The position numbers were made by a program, and so were the translations under genes. The notes beneath the pieces were generated by a model that had not been told where the DNA came from, did not search any database, and saw nothing but the letters and a program-made list of their open reading frames with translations. Shown here in pieces: positions 1-6,972 of a DNA stretch of 21,084 nucleotides (the first letter of the stretch is position 1; each line of letters begins with the position of its first letter). The DNA comes from JAUVXY01 sp964392345 (GTDB lineage: Bacteria; Actinomycetota; Humimicrobiia; Humimicrobiales; Humimicrobiaceae). The stretch is taken from NCBI GenBank assembly GCA_964392345.1, contig CAYMPQ010000025.1, positions 1 through 21,084 on the forward strand, given 5' to 3'.

Positions 1-76
1 CAATTATAAATATTATACAGGATAGTGAAATATATTATATATTAAAATAAAAATAATTTAGACTTAATTTTTAACA

Positions 77-801
77 ATGAAAAATCTTAACGAAATTAAT
101 ATTTTTAAGAAATTTGCAAAGATATATCCTATATCATTGAAAATCGGTTCAGTTAAAAAAATATAGAACCCAAACCCGATATAAGTTGCAAAACAATTAA
201 TAATGATATAAAAACTTTTGAATTAGTTCAAATCATCGATACTTCTTTGGCAACCACGATAAATGCTCCTTTGAAGTTAATAGACTCTTTTAATAACGCC
301 TTAGAAAAAATGGAAAAAATGGAAAAAGCAGAACTTAAAAATATCTTTTTTAATGCTTTAATAATGACAAGTTTTTCTAAAGATATTTCGCAAAACAAAA
401 AAATTTCTTTAATTCCTAAAATATTAAATAATTTATTGATTTTGAATGAAACAGATACAGGAAAGTATGCGTCAAATTGTTTCCCAGAAGTTGAAAAATA
501 TATTGATTGGATTTTTATAACTCGTGGTGTTGTCGGACCCATTTTTGATATTAATGCAATTACTAGTTTCGATAATCCTATCACCGATGAAATACAAAAA
601 AAGTTTAAAAAAACTTATGAAAATAATCATGATATCGAACTATTAGTTTATTATTATTTACAACCATACAATAAATTTAATAAGCATATAAATGAAGCTA
701 AGAATTATATTATTAATAATTATAAAAACTCACCATTTTCAAGAATATGGATTTATTCAATTATAGAAAATGAAATAATATTTTTTTATCCTTCTTTATA
801 G
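77..801 (+). pseudogene. Frameshifted gene of unknown function, possibly nuclease-like
   Basis: I do not recognise this family. An ATG at 77 opens a frame of 29 codons that stops at 164-166. The -1 frame then continues without a stop from 157 to 801, and the two read as one protein of about 240 residues if the frame changes in the A7 run at 155-161. The longest piece with its own start codon is a TTG at 247 (184 residues), but coding-like sequence clearly extends upstream of it. The joined N-terminal part has a KPDISCK stretch followed about 12 residues later by FELVQI, which loosely recalls the PD...E core of PD-(D/E)XK nucleases. The third catalytic residue is not evident. The C-terminal half is rich in Lys, Asn, Ile and Tyr. 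No SD site precedes 77, unlike most genes in the window, and the AT content is extreme. It may be transferred DNA, a decayed gene, or a sequencing slip in the homopolymer. Confidence 0.5.
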
Positions 802-1249
802 AATTATTTTTACTTTTTTCGTCTTATGTGTACCTACAGTCAAGTTAAAAGAGAAAGCCTTTATTTATGTCATTTTTACATTTTCCACTTAAAAATGTTC
901 AAATATGTTATCTTTTACTAGGGGTTTTTAATTGCTAGTAAAAGGTCTTAGATAATAGAAAATTGCATATTTATTTATCTACAATTATTTTGGAATAAAT
1001 TAAAAAAATTTTATTTTATTGACTGGAGATAGTAGATGAACTCAGAACTATAATATTTACAAATTAAGTCAGTGTTGTAGCCCAAAATATTTCAATTTCG
1101 AATCAAATTATAAAAGAAATGATTAAAATTAATGAATTTTATAATTAACTTGGCAGCGCATTGTTTGCAGAATTGGAACCAGATATTAAAAGATTTAATA
1201 GAATTTAATAAATTGAAATATGCTTAACAATAAGTACTTCAAGTTACTT
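802..1249. other. AT-rich stretch without a recognisable gene
   Basis: No reading frame here has a convincing start, SD site or family resemblance. The only structure I see is the hairpin at 912-944. A short frame near 1149-1205 reads like a protein fragment (LGSALFAELEPD) but is closed by stops on both sides. It is best seen as degraded accessory DNA next to the tRNA-end scar. Confidence 0.5.
912..944. repeat. Perfect 10-bp inverted repeat (hairpin)
   Basis: CTTTTACTAG at 912-921 is the exact inverse of CTAGTAAAAG at 935-944, with a 13-nt loop. There is no T-run directly after either arm, so it is not a standard terminator. It lies in gene-free DNA; it could be a relic of a mobile-element end or a decayed operator. 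Confidence 0.55.
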
Positions 1250-1274
1250 TGGCAGCCCATAGGGGATTCGAACC
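1250..1274 (-). other. tRNA 3'-end fragment (candidate attachment-site scar)
   Basis: On the minus strand this reads GGTTCGAATCCCC, then TATGGGCT, then GCCA. It contains a T-loop (TTCGAAT), the 3' half of a T-stem (CCCCT), a 7-nt acceptor strand (ATGGGCT), discriminator G and encoded CCA. The sequence that should lie 5' of it (1275-1340) has no anticodon arm, no D arm and no matching 5' acceptor AGCCCAT, and the 5' half of the T-stem does not pair. It is therefore only the last 25 or so bases of a tRNA gene. Such fragments are typical of the duplicated core left where an integrase-driven element inserted into a tRNA 3' end. I cannot assign the amino acid. Confidence 0.65.
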
Positions 1275-1312
1275 ACGGTAATTTTTTTTAAGAACAAATT
1301 CTAATATAAAAA

Positions 1313-1472
1313 AATCAAAGTATTTGATATCTATCTTTAAGGTATTTACTGATCTCAGGAAAGATGTTCCGGCATCACTTAAAAGAGTAATGCTTCCTGT
1401 AAGAATACCACCTGATATCTCTACCAACATTACAATCAGTATTATAGAAAGTTAAGCGCTCAACCTTTTCTG
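1313..1472 (-). pseudogene. Remnant of cation diffusion facilitator (CDF) transporter
   Basis: The minus-strand frame reads QKRLSA, a stop at 1452-1454, then LSIILIVMLVEISGG and ILTGSITLLSDAG. This matches the first membrane segment of CDF metal/proton antiporters, whose consensus has EIIGG.L..SLALLSDAGH. Just after SDAG the match jumps to the next frame, where HLS, a stop and DQ follow, recalling the conserved GH.LSD motif. So the remnant has at least one in-frame stop and one frameshift. Similarity ends near 1313, shortly before the tRNA-end scar at 1250-1274. A frame of 63 codons starting at 1430 covers part of it but is not a functional gene. Confidence 0.6.
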
Positions 1473-1612
1473 TGCGACATTCCTGCATTAAAAAAGTTCT
1501 GAAAAGCTGTCATGTTTATGACCTGTAACGGAGCCGTTAATACCAGATTTATTTCTTTTACCCAACTGGATAATAGTTCCAGCCCTTCATCAGTTATCGA
1601 ATAAATTTTTTC
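1460..1612 (-). pseudogene. C-terminal remnant of PadR-family transcriptional regulator
   Basis: The frame from 1612 down to the stop at 1460-1462 encodes 50 residues beginning EKIYSITDEGLELLSSW. This is the end of the wing of a PadR winged helix (consensus Y.LT.EG...L..W) followed by the C-terminal helix. A stop lies two codons before it, and the DNA-binding helices are absent. The upstream sequence is instead the RelE-type toxin gene, whose last codons overlap this remnant in another frame. Its end overlaps the CDF remnant by 13 bases, as expected of a former PadR-CDF gene pair. No function is likely. Confidence 0.6.
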
Positions 1613-1853
1613 TGTCTATAATCCTGATTATCAATATAATTTCATTTAAAATAGAATAAATAACTCTAAAGTTACCAACTCTTAACCTATACACATTTTT
1701 AAAACTTTTTAATTTCTTTGTGTCTCCTTTTCTTACGATCATTGAAACACTTTTTAGCTCTTTAATTTTTTCAATAATCTTTCTTTGTTCTTCTTTGCTT
1801 AAAATTTTTATATCTTTATATGCTTTCTTTGAAAATTCTATATTATATTCCAT
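1590..1853 (-). CDS. RelE/ParE-family toxin
   Basis: This 87-residue basic protein has the RelE/ParE superfamily pattern. An N-terminal strand (YNIEFSKKAYKDIKIL) leads to a Lys/Glu-rich helical hairpin, then KLKSFKNVYRLRVGNFRVIYSI, with the Arg-rich strand conserved in this family, and a final IIRIIDRKNLF strand. Relatives cleave mRNA at the ribosome or poison gyrase; the basic residues fit the mRNA-cleaving RelE/YoeB side, but I cannot prove which. Its ATG lies 1 nt after the antitoxin stop, and it has no SD site of its own, so translation is probably coupled to the antitoxin. The last codons run into the PadR remnant, but length and ending look normal for the family, so the gene appears intact. 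Confidence 0.9.
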   Translation of the reverse strand: MEYNIEFSKKAYKDIKILSKEEQRKIIEKIKELKSVSMIVRKGDTKKLKSFKNVYRLRVGNFRVIYSILNEIILIIRIIDRKNLFDN

Positions 1854-1854
1854 T

Positions 1855-2112
1855 TTAAAGTTCTAGATCTTTAATCACCTTTTCCAAAGAAAATCCACCA
1901 TGTTCCATATAATCTTTATATGATTCTTCAATAGACTTCCTTATCCTGGGACTATTTTCAATTACAAAGTCTTCTACGTCTTCTTCTGAAAATTTTTGTA
2001 TAATTGCCTTTGGTTTACCGTGAGAGGTTATTACTACATGCTCATCTTTTTCTATTTCTCTAAGTATTTCTGAAGTTTTATTATGAAGCTCTGCAACATT
2101 TCGAAATTTCAT
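1855..2112 (-). CDS. Phd/YefM-family antitoxin
   Basis: This 85-residue protein begins MKFRNVAELHNKTSEILREI and continues HVVITSHGKPKAIIQ. That is the Phd/YefM N-terminal DNA-binding fold, with the hallmark of a strand, a turn with GKP, and A.I. The C-terminal third (about 50-85) is acidic and helical, ending EKVIKDLEL. In this family that part wraps the toxin and blocks it. The start is set by AGGAGG 8 nt upstream of the ATG. The gene precedes the toxin by 1 nt in one operon. A perfect 12-bp palindrome covering the -10 box upstream suggests that the antitoxin and toxin repress their own promoter, as is usual for the family. Confidence 0.92.
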   Translation of the reverse strand: MKFRNVAELHNKTSEILREIEKDEHVVITSHGKPKAIIQKFSEEDVEDFVIENSPRIRKSIEESYKDYMEHGGFSLEKVIKDLEL

Positions 2113-2131
2113 TTAAATTCCTCCTAAATTC

Positions 2132-2159
2132 AAATATTGCTATTATTATAGCAATATTT
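2132..2159 (-). promoter_or_regulatory. Promoter and palindromic operator of the toxin-antitoxin operon
   Basis: AAATATTGCTAT (2132-2143) and ATAGCAATATTT (2148-2159) are perfect 12-bp arms around a 4-nt centre. On the minus strand a TATAAT box occupies 2145-2150, at the centre of the palindrome, about 33 bp before the antitoxin ATG. A good -35 is not obvious. Binding of the Phd/YefM-type antitoxin here would cover the -10 box and shut the operon down. Confidence 0.75.
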
Positions 2160-2326
2160 TATCAATAGGACCCAACTACGTCAATTAAATTTTACTTTTG
2201 AAATTAAATAATAGATTATACTAATTTTGTTCGTGAATTCCATCTAACAGAAAATAAAAAAGTATTATGTCCCAGGAAAATTGTATAGAAATAAGTCAAC
2301 TTCAATATCAACTTTTACAAAGATTA

Positions 2327-2335
2327 TGATATACT
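2327..2335 (+). promoter_or_regulatory. Extended -10 promoter for the zinc-finger gene
   Basis: TGATATACT (2327-2335) is an extended -10 element (TG, one base, TATACT). No convincing -35 is found 17 bp upstream, which extended -10 promoters can tolerate. It lies 71 bp before the chosen ATG at 2407. The rest of the gap from 2160 to 2406 shows nothing else I recognise. Confidence 0.4.
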
Positions 2336-2406
2336 GATACAGAGCAAGAATAGGAGAATTGTTATTGGCTATTATTAATAACAACTTATGCATTAGGAAA
2401 AATAAG

Positions 2407-2685
2407 ATGAAGGTAAAAACAAAAAAATATGACTATGGGAAATGTGAAATCTGTGATACTCCTCTGCAAGAAAAGCATATTAAACAGGATTTCTGGATTA
2501 GAGGGGAACTTATTGTTGTTGAGGGTATACCTGCAGGTGTATGTCCACAGTGTGGCGAAAAGATTATCAGAGCCGATGTAGGCCAATGGATTATGAAGTT
2601 AATAGAAAATTCTGAACGGATTGCAAAAGCACCAAAAATTTCTGTTCCTTCCATTAAGTTTGATGCAGAAAAATCAAAAGTATAA
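2407..2685 (+). CDS. YgiT-type zinc-finger domain protein (antitoxin-like)
   Basis: The 92-residue protein carries CEIC (Cys13/Cys16) and CPQC (Cys46/Cys49) spaced as in the YgiT-type zinc finger, with the GELIVVEGIPAGVCPQCGE strand pair between and around them. In MqsA-like antitoxins this domain binds the toxin and a separate helix-turn-helix binds DNA; here the HTH is missing. I chose the ATG at 2407 because AGGA lies 8 nt before it and the family normally starts just ahead of the first CxxC. Upstream in-frame TTG codons at 2359 and 2365 are also possible, since AGGAG is at 2352-2356. Stand-alone proteins of this type are usually encoded next to a small toxin, but no partner is visible on either side. 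The gene ends against the convergent kinase gene. Confidence 0.8.
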   Translation: MKVKTKKYDYGKCEICDTPLQEKHIKQDFWIRGELIVVEGIPAGVCPQCGEKIIRADVGQWIMKLIENSERIAKAPKISVPSIKFDAEKSKV

Positions 2686-2697
2686 AAGTGGTAAAGA

Positions 2698-3633
2698 CTA
2701 TAAATTTTGAAGGGCTAATCTTATTGCCCCTTCAACTGGTTTTTTGGTTAGAGGTTTAAAATTAATTTTAGGAAATTTATTTTTTAGTTCCTTCACTAAA
2801 ATATCTTTAAAATACTTCTTGCACTTAAAAACGCTTCCAACAAGAACAAAATCAAATTCTTTATCTGCAAGGTTAAGTTTATTTACCACAATAGCTGCTG
2901 AAAGTACTGCTTCTTCAGCCTCCTCTTTTAGTATGTCTATGCTTACCCTATCGCCCATCTCTGCAGTTCTGCACACAGTCTTAGCTACTATAGCAACCTT
3001 TTCTTTTGAAAAAGAACTGCCGTAAGCCCATTTTAGTAGCCCTTGCATATCCTTGACATTTAAATCTTCTATTATCGTTTTAGACAAAAGTGTTGCGCCA
3101 CCTCTGCCATCATATGCTCTCATAAAAGCCCTTAGAGCTTTTATGCTAATTTCATACCCACTTCCTTCATCACCAAGTATCCAGTCCCAGCCATTTGCCT
3201 TTGCTTCCCTGCCTTCCTCGTTTATGCCAAAACAATTAGAGCCGGACCCGCAAATAATCATTATACCATTTTTACTGCTGCTCCCTGCAGCAAGCCCTAT
3301 TCTTGTGTCATTACATATAATAGTGTTTGCAGGATTTAAGTATTCTTTTATTTTGTTGTTAAATATTATCTTGCGGTATATATTTACATCTTCGCAAGAA
3401 TCATTTCCTGCCAGTCCAAAGCAGGAGCTTTTAAAAAAAATCTTTTCTGATGTTTTAAGTTTTTCTATTGCACCAAGCACTGCTTCGTTAATATTTCTCT
3501 TTGCATTTTCTATTCCCACACTTTTATAATTGCCTGCCCTGGATTCATTTTCAGCAAGCACCTTTCCATTGCAATCTGCTATCTGGACAGTTGTCTTTGT
3601 CCCGCCAACATCTAAACCTAAAATATAGTCCAA
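2698..3633 (-). CDS. BadF/BadG-type N-acetylglucosamine kinase
   Basis: This 311-residue ASKHA-fold kinase would use ATP to phosphorylate N-acetylglucosamine or a related amino sugar in the cytoplasm. Motifs in order: DVGGTKT (8-14, phosphate 1 loop), ICNDTRIGLAAG (106-117, with the catalytic Asp), ICGSGSNCFG (127-136, phosphate 2), NGWDWILGDEGSGYEI (147-162, the NagK-like GWG..LGDEGSG signature) and a C-terminal LVGSVF adenosine segment. The length suits eukaryotic-type NagK and its bacterial relatives rather than benzoyl-CoA reductase activators, which carry Fe-S cysteines that are absent here. The start codon is TTG at 3631-3633, supported by AAAAGGAG 6 nt upstream. It is the last gene of the catabolic block. 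Substrate specificity is inferred from family and neighbours. Confidence 0.85.
   Translation of the reverse strand: MDYILGLDVGGTKTTVQIADCNGKVLAENESRAGNYKSVGIENAKRNINEAVLGAIEKLKTSEKIFFKSSCFGLAGNDSCEDVNIYRKIIFNNKIKEYLNPANTIICNDTRIGLAAGSSSKNGIMIICGSGSNCFGINEEGREAKANGWDWILGDEGSGYEISIKALRAFMRAYDGRGGATLLSKTIIEDLNVKDMQGLLKWAYGSSFSKEKVAIVAKTVCRTAEMGDRVSIDILKEEAEEAVLSAAIVVNKLNLADKEFDFVLVGSVFKCKKYFKDILVKELKNKFPKINFKPLTKKPVEGAIRLALQNL
2707..2745 (+). terminator. Terminator hairpin between convergent genes
   Basis: TTGAAGGG (2707-2714) pairs with CCCTTCAA (2728-2735). On the plus strand a T6 run follows at 2740-2745, four bases after the stem, so it can stop transcription of the zinc-finger gene. It sits inside the last codons of the kinase gene. 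On the minus strand only a weak AT-rich tail follows, so a role in ending the catabolic operon is less certain. Confidence 0.6.
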
Positions 3634-3706
3634 CTATCTCTCCTTTTGCATATAATTTATATGATTCAATAAACTCACATTTTATACCAATTTATGTTTT
3701 TAGTCT

Positions 3707-4840
3707 TTATTTATAAATTGCTAAAATATTTTCAATTGGTGTATCCGGTGTTATATAATGTGAAGGACCAAGAATTATTCCACTGTCATCATCAAACAAC
3801 TCTTTTATTCTGCTTACTTCTTTTTGAACTTCTTCAGGAGTTACAAATGGTAAAAACTTTTGAACGTCAATTCCGCCATGGAAGCATATGTCTTTTCCAA
3901 ACAGTCTCTTTAAATTGCTAATTTCCATATTTTTAGCCGATACCTGGACTGGATCCAATATATCCACGCCCATCTCTATTAAGTCTGGGATTATATCTGT
4001 ACAATTGCCGCAGATATGAAAACAAACAAATAAGTTGTACCCCTTCGCTACTTCAATTATTTTCCTATCCCAGGGTTTATAAAATTTACGCCATATATCT
4101 GGTGGGAGCATAAGCCCATCCTGCATGGCAAAATCATCCCAAATCCCGTATAAATCTATATGCTTACCAATACTTTCCAAATTTTTTATGCAAAACTCAA
4201 GCATAAACTCACCAATGTTATTAACCAATGTCTCTGCATATTTTTTATTTGAAACCAGATCCATTAACATTTTATCCATTCCCCTTAAATAAATGGATGT
4301 CATAAACAAACTATTCATACAGCTGGTGTTTAAAAAATGTATGTCGGATCTCTTAAAATCTGCTAATTTTATCTCATCCTGCTCATCCTCACTACTGTAT
4401 ATAACTGCTTCTGAATTATTTTTATATATACTAAAGTCAAACCATTCAAGTTTTGGATAATTGTAGTTTTTAACATCCTTTATGCTATCACAGTTATACA
4501 ATGGCGGATTCTTTGAAAAAACAATTTCTCTTGTGCCTCCTGTGTAAATTTCTACTGGTTTTATGCCCCAAACATTAAACCTGTTAATCTCAAAAATAGT
4601 GCCGAAATCAGGGCCGATATACTTTGGAAAATAAGTTGTGAAAGCTCCAAGGGTTTCTCCATCTGAAAAGTTATCTGCGCCTATTAACTTTGTTAGCTCT
4701 GCCCAGTCATCTTTTATATTGCCAAGGTTAAAATATTCTATCAGCCTGTTATTTACCTGCGGCTCTCCCCTATACATCATAGGGACCCTGCCTATAGGAT
4801 TATGCTTGATAGAATTTGCGATTAATTTCTTTGCGTCCAT
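3707..4840 (-). CDS. Uroporphyrinogen decarboxylase (UroD/MtaA-like) family protein
   Basis: This 377-residue TIM-barrel protein belongs to the broad UroD family that includes heme-pathway HemE and the zinc methyltransferases MtaA, MtbA and CmuA. Visible motifs are YGIWDDFAMQDG (231-242), LFVCFHICGNC with His275-x-Cys277 (the zinc-binding HxC of the methyltransferase branch), HGGID (321-325) and GPSHYITPDTP (358-368). The third zinc ligand, a Cys in MtaA near the C-terminus, is not present; Ser360-His361 occupy that area. It is not HemE, because the heme-pathway N-terminal substrate loop is not seen. No corrinoid protein or corrinoid activase is encoded nearby, so a methyltransferase role is unproven. 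Members of this branch often occur in sugar-catabolic clusters without a known reaction. The ATG is 24 nt after the preceding gene; its SD site is weak. Confidence 0.8.
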   Translation of the reverse strand: MDAKKLIANSIKHNPIGRVPMMYRGEPQVNNRLIEYFNLGNIKDDWAELTKLIGADNFSDGETLGAFTTYFPKYIGPDFGTIFEINRFNVWGIKPVEIYTGGTREIVFSKNPPLYNCDSIKDVKNYNYPKLEWFDFSIYKNNSEAVIYSSEDEQDEIKLADFKRSDIHFLNTSCMNSLFMTSIYLRGMDKMLMDLVSNKKYAETLVNNIGEFMLEFCIKNLESIGKHIDLYGIWDDFAMQDGLMLPPDIWRKFYKPWDRKIIEVAKGYNLFVCFHICGNCTDIIPDLIEMGVDILDPVQVSAKNMEISNLKRLFGKDICFHGGIDVQKFLPFVTPEEVQKEVSRIKELFDDDSGIILGPSHYITPDTPIENILAIYK

Positions 4841-4864
4841 GCTAATCTTTGCTTTTTTTATATG

Positions 4865-5779
4865 CTACTTTGGACCTACTTTTATAGGGCTTGCAGTCAA
4901 CTCATCTGCAATAAAGAATATGGTTTCTTTAGGATTTTCATGAAGCTGCAGCAATGTAACAGGACGATCAAGCGTTGGCGGATGCATGCATGCAATTCTA
5001 AAAGTCGCAAGCTGCCAGTTTAAATCTCCTCCGTCACAGTAAAGTTCTATTCTTTTTGCACCCATTATGGATTTCATTCCAATAGTTACCGCTTTCGGAG
5101 GGAGGCCATAACAATTTCCACCTATTCCGCACAAGCTGTTTATCACAAAAGTATCAGAATTTAGCTCAATAACCCTCGTTTTTGAATTTAAGAATTTTTC
5201 AATCGTCATCCTGCGATAATAAGTATCGTAGGGCTCATTAAATGCAACATGTCCGTGATATCCAATCCCGCCGTAGCAGACGTCTATGCCGCCCAATTCT
5301 TCTATTTTGCTGTCATTATAATCTAAATCATATGGATTGGGCCATACTACTTGCTCAGTGTTTAGCCCCAAGCTGCTATCAAGCAGGCCAAATAAATTTT
5401 TATCCATATAACCAGCAAAACTCATCGGGTGAGATTTTGGCACTACCCTGCTTTCCCAGTCCAGATACTCATCCATAAAAAATATCCATACTCCTTTTAA
5501 ACTTATTTTTCCTTTGTTGCATATATCTGCAAGTATAGGATACTGCGGGGTTGGCCCAACAGGAATGATCATTTTTGTAAGCTTTCCTTCCATATTATTT
5601 TTAGTTATTAGACCAGCCATTGATCTAGCCATCTTGTTATACAAGGTATGTGTATTCTTAACTATTTCTACCTTAACATCACTATGGGTATCAATTTCTG
5701 CAGCAGGTACTGACATAATTTTCCTAAAATCCTCATCACTGACAGTCTGGTGAGTTGCAATACTTTTAAAACTGCTCAT
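4865..5779 (-). CDS. Glucosamine-6-phosphate deaminase-like (NagB-family) protein
   Basis: This 304-residue NagB/SugarP-isomerase protein is expected to convert an amino-sugar phosphate to a ketose phosphate plus ammonia. Motifs: VGPTPQY (74-80, phosphate loop), FFMDEYLD (100-107, with the proton-shuttling Asp103, equivalent to Asp72 of E. coli NagB), GGIGYHGHVAFNEP (170-183) and KTRVIEL. In E. coli NagB the last motif is NDGH..FNE with Asp141, His143 and Glu148. Here the Asp position is His175, while His177 and Glu182 remain. It is longer than NagB (266 residues), mainly at the N-terminus. I chose the ATG at 5779 with GGAGG 4 nt upstream. An in-frame ATG at 5821 overlaps the previous stop (TAATG) but lacks an SD site. 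It shares its distinctive motifs with the second NagB-like gene at 14985-15839. Confidence 0.85.
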   Translation of the reverse strand: MSSFKSIATHQTVSDEDFRKIMSVPAAEIDTHSDVKVEIVKNTHTLYNKMARSMAGLITKNNMEGKLTKMIIPVGPTPQYPILADICNKGKISLKGVWIFFMDEYLDWESRVVPKSHPMSFAGYMDKNLFGLLDSSLGLNTEQVVWPNPYDLDYNDSKIEELGGIDVCYGGIGYHGHVAFNEPYDTYYRRMTIEKFLNSKTRVIELNSDTFVINSLCGIGGNCYGLPPKAVTIGMKSIMGAKRIELYCDGGDLNWQLATFRIACMHPPTLDRPVTLLQLHENPKETIFFIADELTASPIKVGPK

Positions 5780-5820
5780 ATTCCCTCCGCATTGTTTTAA
5801 TTTTAATTTTATTTTCTCCA

Positions 5821-6828
5821 TTATATTTTAATAGTTTTTCCTTCTTTTGCTGATTTAGTTGCTGCAAGCGCTAGTTCCAAAGCATTTCTGCCATCCTCTA
5901 AGGTAGCAATCTCAATATCCTTATTATTCTCAAGACAATCAATAAAATATTTACATTCCAATAAATATCCGTCTTCCTGTTCTACTTTTGGTTCATCAAT
6001 TGAACCATCAGATTTGTAAACAATCAGATTTGCCTTTTGAGATCTTTCTTCAATGTTTTTGCCAGCTCTGAATATCCATTCAATAGAACCTTTCTCGCAA
6101 AGTATTCTTAAAACCATTGTAAATGGGAAGGAGCCGCTAAATCCCCATCCACCTTCAGCTAAACCAGATTTACCATTCTCAAATTCTATATTTGTAGCAA
6201 TATGCACCAGCCCTCCAAGCTTTTCATTATATACGCCTTGTGCTTTAACCAAAGCCGGTTTTCCAAACAGCCATATAAGATAATCCAGATCATGTATGTG
6301 CACATCAACTGATGCTCCGCCGCTATATTTCTCATTGAAACCCCAGTTTCCTTCATGCCAGTCAGGAGTGACAGCCAGTCTTTCACAAAAAGCATGCAGT
6401 GGTTCTCCGAGTTGTCCGCTGTCAACAATTTCTTTTGCTTTAGCGTATTCCGGCCAAAATCTCATAACATGGCCGACCATAGCTTTTACATTATTTTTCT
6501 TTACTGCTTCTATTATCCTGTCAGTCTCTTCTAAAGATAGTGCCAGGGGTTTTTCACAGAATACATTTTTTCCGGCATTTGCTGCTTTTATTGCCATTTC
6601 CGGATGTAAAAATGTAGGAGTACAAATATCGATGCTGTCCACATTTTCTCTCTCAATTAAGTCATCCAGATTTTCATAAAAAGTAGCGCCAAATTTTTCA
6701 GCAAATTTTTTACCTTTTTCCTCTACATTATCAACTATTGCTACAATATCAGCATTGTCTATCTGTCTGTAGCTATTGGCATGTGTTTCACCAATAAATC
6801 CAGCACCAACTATAGCAACTTTTTTCAT
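5821..6828 (-). CDS. Gfo/Idh/MocA-family sugar dehydrogenase
   Basis: This 335-residue NAD(P)-dependent oxidoreductase oxidises or reduces a sugar or cyclitol hydroxyl. It starts with a Rossmann fold, KKVAIVGAGFIGETHA (GAGFIG at 8-13), followed by TPTFLHPEMA and the family CEKPLAL motif (Lys93 of EKP is the usual catalytic/cofactor contact). The C-terminal domain has GHVMRFWPEY and DVHIHDLDYL (175-184), where the His and Asp are the usual active-site pair. The ATG at 6828 has AGGAGG with a 6-nt spacer; a frame extension to 6879 lacks an SD site and precedes the normal family start. It is followed by the NagB-like gene. Together with the sugar isomerase upstream it forms a pair common in pathways that pass through 3-keto sugars. 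Confidence 0.88.
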   Translation of the reverse strand: MKKVAIVGAGFIGETHANSYRQIDNADIVAIVDNVEEKGKKFAEKFGATFYENLDDLIERENVDSIDICTPTFLHPEMAIKAANAGKNVFCEKPLALSLEETDRIIEAVKKNNVKAMVGHVMRFWPEYAKAKEIVDSGQLGEPLHAFCERLAVTPDWHEGNWGFNEKYSGGASVDVHIHDLDYLIWLFGKPALVKAQGVYNEKLGGLVHIATNIEFENGKSGLAEGGWGFSGSFPFTMVLRILCEKGSIEWIFRAGKNIEERSQKANLIVYKSDGSIDEPKVEQEDGYLLECKYFIDCLENNKDIEIATLEDGRNALELALAATKSAKEGKTIKI

Positions 6829-6972
6829 CTTTCCCCTCCTAATAAAATTAGTAAATAAACTAGCAACTATTTTACACATCCTAAAGGATTAGTATTTGTT
6901 TTCGGCTGATCCTTGCTAATATGATTTCTCTTTTTTAAATATTTCTTCAAATTGTACTGATTAATAACCTAT

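Noticed and set aside
1150..1182. A second stretch resembling the tRNA-end scar (TTGGCAGCGCAT... GGAACCA)
   Set aside because: The outer bases match, but the T-loop TTCGAA is lost and an insertion is needed to align it. Chance similarity in AT-rich DNA is as likely.
1239..1430. A 63-codon minus-strand frame starting MLVEISGG
   Set aside because: It covers only a fragment of a CDF transporter, runs into the tRNA-end scar and has no SD. It is treated as part of the pseudogene.
2359..2685. Longer zinc-finger protein starting at TTG 2359 or 2365
   Set aside because: AGGAG at 2352-2356 allows 2365, but the added residues look non-conserved, and ATG 2407 has its own SD and the usual family start. 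I kept the shorter form.
3707..4840. HemE (heme-pathway uroporphyrinogen decarboxylase)
   Set aside because: The HxC motif and the sugar-operon context fit the methyltransferase-like branch, and no other heme genes are nearby.
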